64,000 nucleotides of DNA from NCBI RefSeq assembly GCF_027595985.1, contig NC_073308.1:15096511-15160510 (forward strand), written 5' to 3'. Each line of letters opens with the position of its first letter. Position 1 is the first letter of the stretch. This stretch comes from Sorex araneus. Its lineage: Eukaryota; Chordata; Mammalia; Eulipotyphla; Soricidae. The notes beneath the pieces were generated by a model. It saw nothing but the letters and a program-made list of their open reading frames with translations. It did no database searches and was not told the origin of the DNA. Positions 1-11,720 of this stretch are shown piece after piece. Made by a program: the position numbers and the translations under genes.

Positions 1-1033
1 TTGGCTGGTCCCATGCCCACCCTGACTCACTGGGGGCCTCAGAGGAGAAACCAAGGCTGCCCAGGGGTCCCACTTTCTGTCCCCAGAGGCTTCTGTGAGA
101 CAAAAAGGAATTGGGCTGGGGTAGCTGACCAAGGTGGGGGCTTGTCTGCCTGCATCTCAGTGGCCTGGCTCTGTCCCAGAAACAGAAATCCCAGCCTCAG
201 TTCCCTGAGTTCCTCACTCCACACCCATGGCCCACCTGTGCAGCCCACCTGCCCCCCGGAGCCCCCAGACTCCTACAGACATGGCCAGCCCGAGGGGTTG
301 GAGCTCAGCGAGGTGGAGGTCAGTGTGGGCACCCTGGAGGTGGCCAGACGCAGGGGGAGGGAGGGACCTCTGCTCCAGCCTCTCTGCTTCTCAGCCAGGC
401 TGTGGGGGTGAGCGGGCACCCCTGAGGGATGCCTCACGGGGCAAGGAAGTGCAGCTGGGATGCACCATGAGGGAACTTGGAGGGAAGCTGGGGGCATTAG
501 TTTGAACTCTGACTGGGGAAGCAGGAGAGCGGGAACTCACTGTAAGGCCAACTTCCAGATGGGCATGGGGACCTCGGCACTACTGAAGCCACGGGCTGGA
601 TGCAGAGGAGGCCTAGACCACTGCCCCTGCCACTCATCCATCTGGACCTTTCACAGCCGTGGAAAGGATCCCAAAGAGCAAGACAGCGCCAGCCAGCCTG
701 GGGTGCAAATCCTGAGTGAGCATGCGCTCCGCTGGCCCCTGCCTGTGAGACATGAACATCACTGGCAGATGTTACATCTGAGATTATCCTTGGGGGAGGG
801 AGGGGCCACACCTGGAGGGGCTCAGGGCCGACTCCCGGTTCTGTGTTCATGGGTTACTCGTGGCTGGGCTTGGGGACCCCGTTTGGTGCGTGAGATTGAC
901 CTGGAGCCAGGTATAGGCAGGCACCTGTCTCTCTAGCCCACAACAACTAACATTTCGTTTCATTTGGGAGAGAGCTTCTTTTATGTTGGAAAGAGGATGT
1001 GGGCCTGTTTTTATTGATTAACATTTTCCAGAG
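1..1033. other. Upstream intergenic stretch, nothing recognised
   Basis: GC-rich unique-looking DNA. The open frames here are short, lack domains and have no coding-like character. No RNA gene or recognisable repeat is seen. Confidence 0.5.
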
Positions 1034-1039
1034 TGCAGG

Positions 1040-1206
1040 GGGTGGTTGGGCCACACACAGAAGTGCTCAGAGACTGCCTTTGGCTCTGTGCTCAGGGTCA
1101 CTCCTGGTGGGTCTCAGAGGACCTGGTGTATGTAGTGCTGGGCATGGAACTGGCATCAGCCACACGCAAGGCAAGTGCCTAAGCCCCTGCACTATCTCTC
1201 CGACCC
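1040..1206 (-). mobile_element. tRNA-type SINE, reverse orientation
   Basis: On the minus strand it begins with the 'gagatagtgcagggg' head and runs through the 'ctgagcacagagcca' body. The GGTTGGGCCACAC end at 1044-1056 is the tail side. Moderately diverged copy of the shrew-like SINE family. Confidence 0.75.
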
Positions 1207-1984
1207 TCAAATATGTCTCTAAACAAAGCAAAGCGGCCGACGAGAGTCATGAGTTGGAGCCACTCCGAGGCGTCAGGCGGGATGCCAGGAGTGAGGTCAT
1301 CACGTGGGAACCAAACGGCATGGCCGTTCAAGTGTGGGTGGATCTGCCACCCACATCTACTTCATTAGTCACATAGTACACAGATCACCCCAAAACCAAC
1401 CATCCTCCCTCCACAGAATCGTAGGTGTGGTATAAATAGATCCCGACTAAACACCAGTCCTGCCTCGCGCCCTCACTCATTCACCAGCCCACAGCACCTG
1501 GCGCAGTGATGAAGCCCGGGCCCAGCACCACCCAGCCCTCTCAGCCACTGCCTCCGATGTTGCTCCCACAGCCGTGGGTGAACCCTGAGACTTGGTTGGC
1601 CCACATGCAGTCAGGGAGCTCCGGGGGACCCATGCAACACCACTCCCCTCTGGACAACTTGGCGCTCCAGGTGCTGTTCCTTGAAGGGAGGAGGGGAGGG
1701 AGGCAGATGTGTGGATGTGACTCTGAGCTCTGAGAGAACGGTGGGGAGCAAGCAGAAAGGAAGCTTCTGTGTTGCTCAGTCTCAGGGACCCCGCGAAGGC
1801 TGTCTGCTCCTCACTGCAGGAGCCACAAAAAAGAGAATCATGCTTCTGGCATGGGGGCAGTCATGTGGTTCACACGGGCGTACGAGCCGAAATATTCCCC
1901 AGTAGGCCACACTTGGGAAGCTGGGATACTCCCAAGGTGATTCCTACGTACTAGAACAACATGTTTACTGGCTCATAAAAGACA
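1207..1984. other. Intergenic stretch, nothing recognised
   Basis: No gene, RNA or clear repeat. Short open frames near 1506-1905 lack any recognisable domain. Confidence 0.5.
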
Positions 1985-2450
1985 TGCCACCTAGCGATCA
2001 GCCTGGTCAGAGGAAAGAACTCCCCCTCGTGCAGTTGATGATGTCCGGATCAATACCCTTCAGGAGGGGAATATTGCTCACTGATGAAAGCTGATTTCTC
2101 TTTCCCTTAAAGATATTCTCGAGGTTCAACACTTTTCTCATTGTGAATTCAGCTAACTGTGCCAGGGTCAGCGACCACGTTTTCCTGGGCTCATTAGCAG
2201 AGGTCTCAGAAATTGTTAGTGTCATTACAAATGCCTGGCGACTATTGAAACCAGAGGCCAGCTCATGGCGCAGCCATTCTCTCCACCCCACATTGCCATC
2301 CGAGCATCGGGATCAGGCTGGCGGTTTGGTATCTTCTGCAGTACTGGTTAAAATGATTTTGTAAAATCAGCTTACAACCAAGCAAAACGGAGCCTAGATT
2401 GATTTGCCTCCCAACCAATGATGACCCGCTCTTTCCAACACTCGCTGCCA
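1985..2450. promoter_or_regulatory. Candidate conserved non-coding element about 10.5 kb upstream of PROX1
   Basis: A repeat-free, AT-balanced block with GGAAA (NFAT-like), ATTAG and TTTTCCTGGG motifs. In mouse a lymphatic PROX1 enhancer lies about 11 kb upstream of the gene; this block lies at a similar distance. The correspondence is inferred from distance and texture. Confidence 0.3.
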
Positions 2451-3448
2451 CTCTCCTGCCTCCCGCTCCACCCCGGCACTGGATGCAGCCTGCCCGGTGT
2501 GCTGGGCAGAGAGAGGAAGGCTGAGTCCACTTCCCTGGGCTTTGACACTGCGGGTTCAGGGGCGGACCCTGAGACCTCGCCTAGGAAGTCGTGCTAGATT
2601 GCACAGTCCCACTTGCAGGTCACCTTCTTCAGGCGATGTGCTTTGCCCCCTTTGGAGATTCCTGTGCTAGCCACAGAGGTAGCAGGACAGACCGCACGGA
2701 CAAGCAGGAAGTACATGGTGGACCCCTGCCCACCAGATATGACCCTGGGGCCATCAAGGAGGAGAGGGATTTGAGGGCAGCCGCATGCCTGCCTGTCCCT
2801 CTCATCCATGCCCTTGACACGTGACTCAAACAGCTACCATTGGGCCAAAGATCATGAGGTCCAACCTCATCTTTGGAAGCAATTCAAACAACACCTAATA
2901 TACTGGTTTTCTCACCAAACCATATCCCTCCAAGCCTCCAGCAACACACGCAAGATCATGCAGATAAGCCACAAACAAAGAAAAATAAAAAGGGAGAAAC
3001 AAAAGGTTAAAAGTAAAAATGAAGACTAGCGTTCTTGAGCAGGTCTGCCCTGCACATTGCCCCATGGCCACATTGCAGAGCTGCTGGAAGGGACCCAGGA
3101 AGCAGACGCAAACAGCCTGAAGAGCCAAACCCGCCTTCCTACAGATGTGCCCTCACTGGAGTCGGGACCGGCCCAGAAGTACCCCCGGATCAAAGCGTTG
3201 TTCTTTCTGGGTGCTGCAGGAAGTTTAAAGATCCCGTTGGAGGTCTGGGAAGCCACAGGGGTAGGCTGCCCTGCCAGGAGGGTCCTGACCCTGTCAGTGG
3301 AAGTGAAGTGGAAGTCACAGTGTCACAGCAGGTGCAGGGAAAGTTCTAGATGCTGGCTCTGAGGGTTGGGCAAATGCACACGGGAGAACACAGTGAGGAC
3401 TCTCGGTCCATGTCTGGGATGCTGAGTCAGGGCTGGGGTCAAAATTTC
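2451..3448. other. Intergenic stretch, nothing recognised
   Basis: Unique-looking DNA with short uninformative open frames on both strands. A purine-rich A/G segment occurs at about 2970-3025. Confidence 0.45.
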
Positions 3449-3675
3449 GGAGAGAGGGGGAGAGAGGGAGAGATAGGAGGGGGGGAGAGGGAGGAAGGGA
3501 GGGAGGGGGAGAGGAGGGAAGGAAGGAGGGAAAGGGTGAGAAGGAGAGAGAGAAAAGAAGAGAGGGAGAGAGAGAAAAGAAGGGAAGGAAAGGGAGAAGA
3601 GAGGGAGAGGGACAGAGGGAGACAGAAAGAGAAAGAGGGAGGGGAAAGAGGGTGAGAAGGAGAGACAGGGGAGAT
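3449..3675 (+). repeat. Polypurine GGGAGA/GAAAAG tract
   Basis: About 225 bases almost entirely of G and A on the + strand. Internal near-repeats such as 'gagagagaaaagaag' occur twice. Open frames over it are low-complexity artefacts. Confidence 0.9.
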
Positions 3676-5394
3676 TGGAAGCCACCTAAGGCGCCAACTG
3701 AGCCCAGCCTGGGCCCGTCCACCGTGGCGCTGCGTGCACTCCTGCAGTCTCAGACACACCCCACTCCACCCCAGCCGGCGTCTGAGGTGCCAGAGGACCA
3801 TGAGTGGGTTTCGGTTAATTATTGACCCGTTAGGGACTGCCCTTATCTTCCCATCAGAGCTGGCCCGAGACTAAGCAGCTGAGGGCCGAGCGCCCCTCAC
3901 TCCCTTCCTCTCCGACCACGTCCTTGTGCCGTGTCCCTTCCCAGCTCCCACACACCCTGGGAGCCCCTCGCCCTTGCCTGCAGTCTGGAAAGCAAGGGGG
4001 TGCTGGGAAGCCTCCTGCCGCCGGCCCCCAACACTGGCTTGTGGTGCATTTTCCAGGGGGTCATGGCGTTTTGCCTCTAAAAGGGCCTGTGTGCTAATGC
4101 GGCTCAGAGCTAGGCTGCAGCTGCCAGGGGCACCTGGACCGGCCTGGCTTGCCCTTGGGGACCCCCAGGTGCCAAAGACGGAGCTCCATGCCCCCTTCTG
4201 AGGATGTCCGAGCCCTGCCACTGAAAGAAGCGTGTGAGCCCCAGCTGGCCCCGCGCCCAGCGAGCCACCCCCAGGCCTGGCCACAGCAGCAGCAAAGGGC
4301 AGAGTAGGGGAAACTGAAGATTAAAAAATGAAAGTACGAGTGACACGGGCCTTCCCACCCGCCCCGTGGCCCCCAGCACTGAGGACTCTTGGCAAAGCCC
4401 TGGAGCCAGGCCCGCAGCCGGGCCGGCCGCAGCTGCCCCAGATAAGAGGTGGCTGTGTTAATGCCCAGGCTTCCTCTGCTGCTCCGCAGGACCTTCCTTT
4501 TGCAAACACACTCCCTTTAATGTCCTGCATGTTGTTTTCCATGGCTCAACCTCTCTGGTGGAAAGCCAGTAGGGAAAGTTGCAGGGGTGGTGGGGGTGGG
4601 GAGAGGAGGGCAGTGGGAGCCAGGGCAGCGGAGCAGAGGGAGGAGGGCTGCTCTCGCCCCTCTGCCAAGCCGCCAGACACCTGCTCTGGAAGAGGTGCGA
4701 GGCCGTCTCCAGTGTGGCGCCCTGGGCCCGCCTCAGCCTTTTGCCTTGTTGATCGGAACAGACGGGATGTGGACATGGCCCTGACCCAGGGTGCCAGTGC
4801 ATGCGGGGAGCCCTATGGAGTGGTCACTGTCTCCCCGTGAAGTTTACATGTGGTGGTGGGAAAGGGAGGTCAGGGAGTCCACTCACCCGGGGGACGGGGC
4901 TCTCTGGTGGAGAATGTGGCGCTGGGACCGGGAAGCTCCGGTCACTGCCGGGAGCCACAGAGCTCACAGACAGAGACGAAGCTAGAGTGGCCGAGGGGAC
5001 TCGGGGACCAAAGGCGCTTGTCGGCGAGATAGAGATGGGCAGGGTGGTGAAGAGAGGGCAGACCAGCCAGGTAGCGGCCGGTCGTGAGTAGGGCAGAGAG
5101 GGAAAGGAGACAAGTCTGGAGCGAGGCCTTTCCCCAGAAGCAGAGCCTCTCAAACCCGCCAGGCCCTCCGGGAGCCCCCTTCTCTCTGGCCACTGGGGTC
5201 AGCGTGGGGCAGCGGCAACACCAAATCTTGATTAGAACCAGTTAAATGTTTTGACTTGAGGGAGACAGGAAGGATTAGGAAGCAAAATAGAGAAGCATGG
5301 GTCAGAAGAAACAGGAAAAGAAAATGAGGGGGAAAGGACCCCTGCAGGCACGAAGGGGCTGGGGGAGCCGTGGGGGGCGGCCCTGTCGGCCACA
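3676..5394. other. Intergenic GC-rich stretch without recognised gene
   Basis: GC-rich DNA with several overlapping open frames on both strands, none with a domain, splice context or consistent codon pattern. Confidence 0.45.
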
Positions 5395-5560
5395 AGCCGC
5401 AGAGATTCCCCCTGACAAGTTGTCACATTAGTTTAGTGAAACCGCAGCACTATTTATCCCTTCCGTGGGCTTAATCTCCCCCTGAGTGCTCACAGACGGG
5501 CGGCCACATTTAATAGGATTAGTTCCGTCCACTTTCTCCCACCCCACTCTCTTTGTACAA
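5395..5560. promoter_or_regulatory. Candidate conserved element with homeobox-type motifs
   Basis: Contains the inverted motif GACAAGTTGTC, CTTAATC and ATTTAATAGGATTAG, all typical of developmental enhancers. It stands out from GC-rich flanks. Inferred. Confidence 0.3.
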
Positions 5561-5734
5561 TTCTATTTCGGTCCTACCGACCCCAAGAGTCCCTACACTT
5601 CCTGAGGAGCTGTGCAGGCGCCCCCAGCCCCCTACACAGAGATCTGACCCTCTAGGACCTCTTCCGGGTTGGAGCCAGTGTCCTTGTTCTATTTGGTACC
5701 TTTTCCCTCCCTCATGTTTATGTTTGGAGCCCAG

Positions 5735-5860
5735 CGGGTAGCTCTAGTGGTTCTGGGAACCAGGCAGGGCAGGTGGCCCAATTCCAGACACACTGCTCCC
5801 TGGCTTGGAGGCCTTGAATAAGAAGCCTCTGTTTATTCAACTGTACAATGGGGCACCCTG
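5735..5860 (+). mobile_element. Probable MIR fragment
   Basis: The order 'gtagctctagtggtt', 'ctggcttggag' and 'cctctgtttattcaactgtacaatgggg' (given in parts) follows the MIR consensus, whose 3' core reads like 'catctgtaaaatgggg'. Old and diverged. Confidence 0.55.
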
Positions 5861-7424
5861 GCACTCTTGGAAGGAGCAACCAAGGGAGCCTCAATCTCTT
5901 TAAATAAGAACCTTCCATCCTACTCGTACTCCAGGTGGAAACATCCTGTGAACTCACTAGAGGCCACAGGTGAGTAGAGGCAATGCTCAAGTCTGATTCC
6001 GGCACCCCCAGCCCCATGCAGGGGTGACCCTGTCCCAGCCCACGTCCGTGTCCTCCCCTGCTCTCCTATGGGAAGGCCCAGAGGGCACCTGGGCCCCATC
6101 CAGATTCTTCAGGCCTCGTGCTCCCGGCAGTCTCGGAGACCCTCACTCTGCTCCCTCCCCAGTCACCCCCAGGGCCCAGAGCGTCAGAGCTGGTGAGTGG
6201 GCCCTGTGCCTAGGTGCCCTGCAGGTGCGCTGAGGAGAGGCAGATGTGGGGCTGGATGTGGCTCTGGAGGTGTGCAAGGTGTTGGGGCGGGTCCTTCGGG
6301 GAGGGGAGGGCACTGCGGGGTGGGGTGGAGTGGAGTGGGGAGGCTCAGAGGGTGGGGCAGGACCCAGAGTTGGGCTAAATTGGAGCTGAGATCAGGGGAG
6401 CCCTGGGGAGTCCCCAACTACAGAGTGCTCTGAGCCACACTGAACAGGCCCCGTGAGAATCCGGAGTGCAGTCCCCAGGGCACCCAGGTCCTTCTGCCAA
6501 TGGGTATCTTCCAGGGTGGGAGAATCATACTAGCCTCCACTCCTGGGGGTCCCACACCTCAAGCCCCCCTTGCCTGCCAGCTAGGACCCCCTAATGTATT
6601 CCCTTACCACTCTACTCCTCCACCTCTTAATCCCTCCTGACCCTCTATACCAGCACACGCCCCCTCCCTGCTCTCTGCCCTCCATTTCTCCCCACAAGGT
6701 GGGCCAGACCCTCTGCACTTTTTCAATTTCGATGAACTGAGGGGACATCGCCAGCTCCAGATGTACCGCGGTCCCCAGAGTCCTCTCAGGGGCATCAGAG
6801 AGGCCAGGGCATGAGGCTGAGGGGCTGAGGACGAGGACTGGTGGTCAGGTTTGGGAAGGGCTGGCAAACACTGACCTGAGGTCATTAGTTTTTGTCCTGT
6901 GGAGTCACACCTGCCTACTTGAACACACATGCACACTCATGACCACACATGTGCACACACTCTGCCCTGCCTAGAGACATCCACAGGCTCTCTGCAGACA
7001 ACACTGGGGTGTTGTTGGGGTCCCCCAACCAAGGAGTGGAGTATCCACTGCTATCAGTCTTCCTGGTCCCTGGGTAGAGTGAGGGTCCAGCGTCAGTCTC
7101 TAGGTATCTGACCTGCACACACTTCTTGGCAGTGCCGCCCCAGTGGACACCTTGGGAAGCTGGGGAGCATCACAGGACACTGGGGGACAGAGGGGACACG
7201 TAGGAGGCTGCGCCAGGTCACCAGGACAGGGAACAAGGTTCAGTGGGCAGGGCTGCTCCTAGACGTTGTCCCCATTCAATAGTCACCAGCACTGAGACTC
7301 AGGTATGGCAAAGGCCAGGCTCAGCTGCGGATCTTGGGGCGCCCCTCACCCCTGGCCTGCAGCTCAGCAGCTCCACAGCCCCCTGCTCCCAGCCTTGCCT
7401 CTGAGCCACTCTCTCCACATCCAC
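5861..7424. other. Intergenic stretch, possible reverse MIR remnant near 7268-7330
   Basis: Mostly unique GC-rich DNA. 'gtccccattcaatag ... gactcaggtatggcaaag' near 7270-7312 resembles a reversed MIR core. A short CA-rich patch lies at about 6925-6962. No gene is seen. Confidence 0.35.
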
Positions 7425-7620
7425 AGATAAAACATTTCAAGCATATTTAAATAGCAATTTCAAGAACCAAGCAGCATATGGATTTTGCTTTTGATCTCAA
7501 AATGATGACAAACAGACACTTAGATACTTCATAAAAGAAATATCACCAGAAAAATGGTTGAAATCTGGCTTTCAACTGGGGCTTGCTCTAATTTAAACAA
7601 AATGCCACAATTCAAGAACC
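7425..7620. promoter_or_regulatory. Candidate conserved AT-rich element
   Basis: A sharply AT-rich island in GC-rich surroundings with ATTTAAATAG, CATATG, TGATGACA and TCATAAAA motifs. Its texture suggests an enhancer-like conserved element. Confidence 0.3.
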
Positions 7621-8594
7621 ATCCTTCCCCCCAGCCCCACACGCAGTCATCCCCCCCACCCTCCCCGCATAAGCTAGAGGCTTCCTCTCCTCCTTGGGCC
7701 CCACCTACACCTACACAGATTTAATTAGAGCACTTAGTGAACCCCAATGAGTCTCTCCCAGCAGAGTGGAGAGACCTGGACACTGAGGCCAAAACCCCAA
7801 ACACAAGATCCCTCCTCAACACCCAAGCCTTGACCCTCCCCCCTCCAAAATGTTACCTGAGGTGATGCCCCAAGGCCTTTGGACTTAATGGAAAGTCTAA
7901 AGAAAGGGGGAGGGTAGAGGGATGTAGCATCATCTGGGTTTCCAAAGCCCCTGCCCCATAGGGCCCTGAGAGCACCCCACTCTCTGACCCCAGGGCATCC
8001 ACCCACCCCCATGGGCTGCTAGTGGCCATGGGGGAGGGGTCACCAGGCAGCAGGTGGCTGCCCTTCACACCCCCTCAGCCATGCATGCAGGGGCCTGGGG
8101 GCTGGGGTGGGCCTGGGACCCCGGGCTGGGCCTGGGTCTGGCATGCTTCTTTGGAGACCAGGCCCCAGCACTGGGCAGGCAGAGGGCAGAGGGCTGAGGG
8201 ACCTAGAGGACCAAGATGCTCGGGCCCAGGGGAGGGGGCCATCGCCTGTGCCCCTCCCCAGCCCCAACTTTTCCTCCGTGCTGGGCCAGTCTGCCCTCAT
8301 CTGCCAGTGGCTGGGGGTGAAGCTCGGAGGAGATCAACTGGAGCACCAGGAGCGAGGAGCAGCGCTCCCCTCCCGGAGTCCCATCCGGTTCCAGCTCTGC
8401 AGGGCTGAGGTGCCAGGTTTTTGAGCTTTGTCCACTGCAGCCCCCTTCTGTGCCCCCCCTCCCCCCACTGTGCTGCTGACATAGGGTGGCCCAGCCTCTA
8501 GCCCTGGGCATTTCCGGGAGGCTAATCCCCTCCCAGCAGAGAGAGGCGTCAAGGCTCACCCCAGAACCCCAGGGAGAGCGCCTGGATCACCGGA
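7621..8594. other. Intergenic GC-rich stretch, nothing recognised
   Basis: C-rich and G-rich runs with overlapping open frames on both strands, none with recognisable content. Confidence 0.45.
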
Positions 8595-9250
8595 AAGTGG
8601 CTCCCTAAAGCACAACTCACTGGGTTTATTTTGCTCCACTAAAATCTCGACATCTCAGATTCCTAATTGTCCTGGGACCAGAGCTATTTCGAAGGAGGGG
8701 GCGACAGCACCTCTCAGTGGGCTGGTGTGTGTGGAGCGGACTGGGCGGAGGGGCTGGATTATGTAAGCAACAGCCCTCGTGTGCTTGTCACCATCTGTTA
8801 ATATTCTGATATTGCAAAGTTCAGAGCCTGATGCAAAGCCAGGGTTGGGGGCAAAGGCAGCCCAGCCCACTTCTTTCTACTTTGGGCACCTAGCAATCCT
8901 CCCCCAAGCCCCCCCTCCCCACAAACACTTGTTTTCACCCACTTCCAAATAATTAAGTGGCCCAAGGCCCTCCACACCCCTGGCCCAGCCCATATTTGTT
9001 GGGGAAAGTGAATTTCTTTGAGGTCACTTTGTTGCCTTGAAACTTCAGACGAATTCATATTTTTATGACTACTCCAGGCTCTGTCTGACCACCTGATTTG
9101 TATCTGAGGCTTTATCAAATTTTTTTCCCCAACTACTTTTTTCTGCCAGCACCCTTGGCCCCCAAATTCTTGTAAGGGTTATATTTCAACTTCTTTGCAG
9201 CCATTTGCTCCTGTTTACTTTGAAAGCTGTTGGTTAAACAAACATCACTG
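8595..9250. promoter_or_regulatory. Candidate conserved non-coding block
   Basis: Repeat-free, AT-balanced DNA carrying CTAATTG, ATGTAAGCAA, CATCTGTTAATATT, AATAATTAAGTGG (NKX/homeobox-like) and GAATTCATATTTTTATGAC. The run of transcription-factor-like sites contrasts with the flanks. Confidence 0.35.
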
Positions 9251-9342
9251 GGAGAGAGTTCCCGGCAGCGCTGCTTCCAGAAGAGTCTGCAGCTGCTCCA
9301 GCTACTGATCTCATGGCATCTCACTGCCCCCCCAACACACGG

Positions 9343-9390
9343 ACACGTGCACACACACATGCACACACGCATGCACATGCACACACATTC
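9343..9390 (+). repeat. CA-rich simple repeat
   Basis: Imperfect alternation of CACA with GCAC units, flanked by unique sequence. Confidence 0.8.
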
Positions 9391-9949
9391 AGAACAAATT
9401 CAGGGTGAGCTCTGCCCCCACTGGGCATGGGGCTGCAGAGCAGGGCCTGACACCTGCAACCAGGCTGCGCGCTCTCCTCCCTCTGGGCTGGGGGCTGCGC
9501 AAGCATGCCTTGTGTGGCGGACAAACGGCCTGGAGCTGTGATTCCCGCCTGCTCTATCCTGCTTGAAATGCCCAGGACAAGCTGTTCTTGGTCCTAGGAC
9601 GGGCTGCTCAGAAACTCTGAAATTAGTTCCCCCCAGTCTCCCCTCCAACTCCCACCCAAAGGCTTGGAGAGAGATGACCCCTTCACCCCCACCTCAGGGC
9701 ACCTCTGAGACCTGTTTGTGTAGGGACTCACAGCTTCGATATACACGAGCAAATGGTGGGGCTGGGGGGTGGGTGAGCCGGCAGAGCTTGGGTCCTGGTG
9801 GTCACGGAGTGGAGAGAGAGGTTGACCAGAAGTTTGGCCACGGGTTTCAGGTACGGAGCTTGTCTCTAGGTGACCTCAAAGCTGGTGAATGGCTTCTCCC
9901 CTCAAGGAACCCAGAGTCGCCCAAGCGGGGCTTAGGCGCCTTAAGCCCA

Positions 9950-10330
9950 CAGCCGCTACTGAGTGGCGTGGGGCAGGGATGATCTGTAGAGGGGCCCGGA
10001 TCCGAGCGACAGGGATGGCGGGCTGTGCCCAGCAGCTCCGGCAGATCCTGGCTGCGCACGGAAACCGAGCCCGCCCGCGGTGAGCGCGGCTCTCTCGGCC
10101 AGCTAACCCGCGCGCACGCAGCGAGCGGCCGGCGGGCGGCGAGTCTCCGCGCCCGGCCGGGCTCCCGGGAGCTCCCGGGTTTGCTACTCCGCTGGCCATG
10201 GGCCTGCGGCCCCTGGGGGCTGAGAGGGGATTTGGTGGGAGCTGAAGGGAACTTTCTCCGCAGCCGGTCCGACGCAGCACCTGCAAAAAGGCGTGCGGGA
10301 GCGCTCAGTGCCACCGTCTGTCACTCATGC
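9950..10330. promoter_or_regulatory. Small upstream CpG-rich patch, possible second promoter
   Basis: This GC- and CpG-rich segment with GCGCGC and CCGCGG runs lies 2.3-2.7 kb upstream of PROX1 exon 1. A donor-like GGTGAGC occurs at about 10079 on the + strand. It may be an alternative PROX1 promoter, the start of a divergent non-coding RNA such as PROX1-AS1, or an enhancer-type island. No transcript can be defined from sequence alone. Confidence 0.4.
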
Positions 10331-11033
10331 ACTTGCGCGCAGACTGCCAGTGCTCTCCTTACGGGTTCAGCAGCACCCCACCCTTACTTGCGGCCACTCC
10401 CCACCCCCTCCTCTTTCTTAAATGTCAGGCTGGGCAGATGGTTTTAAGGTACCCAGGGCATGCGTCCTGCTACCCTTTCTCCTACCAGCTTATTTTCTGC
10501 ATTGGCAGTAATATATGTACCAACAGGAATACTTCGAGAACAAAAAATAATAAAAGCACGAAGATTAAAAAGGAACTTGGTCCTTCCAACAGACCCTCCA
10601 AATCACTCCCCCGCCATCCACCCGCTTACCTCGAAAGGACCCAACCAATCAATAAAAACTGTTTTCCTTCCTGCCGCCCTAAGGCTGGCGAGCGCCTGTC
10701 TGTGCCCTGAGACCGGGTGGTTTGCGGTGGCTGCCCTCACTAAGTGCCGATCTTTAGAGCCGTGGGCAGTGTGTTTGCAGCCCTGCACTGCAGCGGGTGC
10801 ATTGGGGTGGGGTGGGGTGGGGAGGGGGGATTTCTGAGCGGCTGGCTCCACAGCCTAACCTGGCCGGCATGACTTCTTCCCCTTTCCACTGTTTGAAACC
10901 CGTGCCAAAAGTTCCCTCGATGTTGGGCGCAGACACAGTATCCTCTAATTCTTGTATGCCCGCTCATATTTCTTATTCCAAGAGAAGACTTTGTATCCTT
11001 TTTTTACAGGTGGCTAAATTGCAGCTTGAAATC

Positions 11034-11086
11034 TAAGAGAGAGAGAGGGAGAAAGAAGGAAAGAGGGAGAGAGAAAGAGAGAGAGA

Positions 11087-11151
<65 letters not shown>
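11034..11151 (+). repeat. (GA)n tract upstream of PROX1 promoter
   Basis: About 118 bases of GA dinucleotide with some GGA/GAAA interruptions in its first 60 bases, then a pure run. It lies 1.5 kb upstream of exon 1 and is a candidate H-DNA/GAGA-factor site. Confidence 0.92.
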
Positions 11152-11152
<1 letters not shown>

Positions 11153-11249
11153 ACGCACACCACCCGCATGTGTGTGCCTGGACACTGCCAGCCCTGGCTG
11201 TGGTGGTGCGGCTGGTGGTTGTCCCTTGTGGGTCTGTGTGCGCTAACAC

Positions 11250-11720
11250 ACCTCAAAAATGCCCTGTTGTGCCGAAACAGAAACAACAAGATCTAACCTT
11301 TGATGTGATCAGACTGGAAGGACAGTTGAAAATTACCCGTTTCCCCTCTTCTCTGTGAAAACCCGGCATATATAATCAACATCATAATCATAAACTGAGT
11401 GTCTGCCGGCAGGCGGGTGTTTGGTTGTCTCTGCCTGGCAGCCCCCGCACGTCTCAACATTTTCAGGACCTTGAAGCCACGATCGAGGTTGCTTCAGTAA
11501 AAGCCATTTCCCGACTGGGCACGAGAAGAGCGGAGCAGCCTCGCTCTGGAGCTTTGTACCTCGCAGCCCCTCCACGAGCCCCCTCGGAGACCCTCATCAG
11601 AAAACCGTGTCTAGCTCATCCAAGCAGTGCCCTTCGGGCAGCGGGTTCGCGGGGACGCTCAACCTGTCAGCATTTGGATTTTCTTACCTAATAAACTTTA
11701 AAGTTTGTTACCCAGCCGTC
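11250..11720. promoter_or_regulatory. Candidate conserved block near the PROX1 promoter
   Basis: Repeat-free sequence with GTGATCAGACTGG, CATATATAATCAACATCATAAT and TTACCTAATAAACTTTAAAG segments. Likely proximal regulatory DNA; inferred from texture and position. Confidence 0.3.

Noticed and set aside
3315..3801. Overlapping Ser/Leu/Pro-rich and Glu/Arg-rich open frames
   Set aside because: Both strands are open only because the DNA is a polypurine tract.
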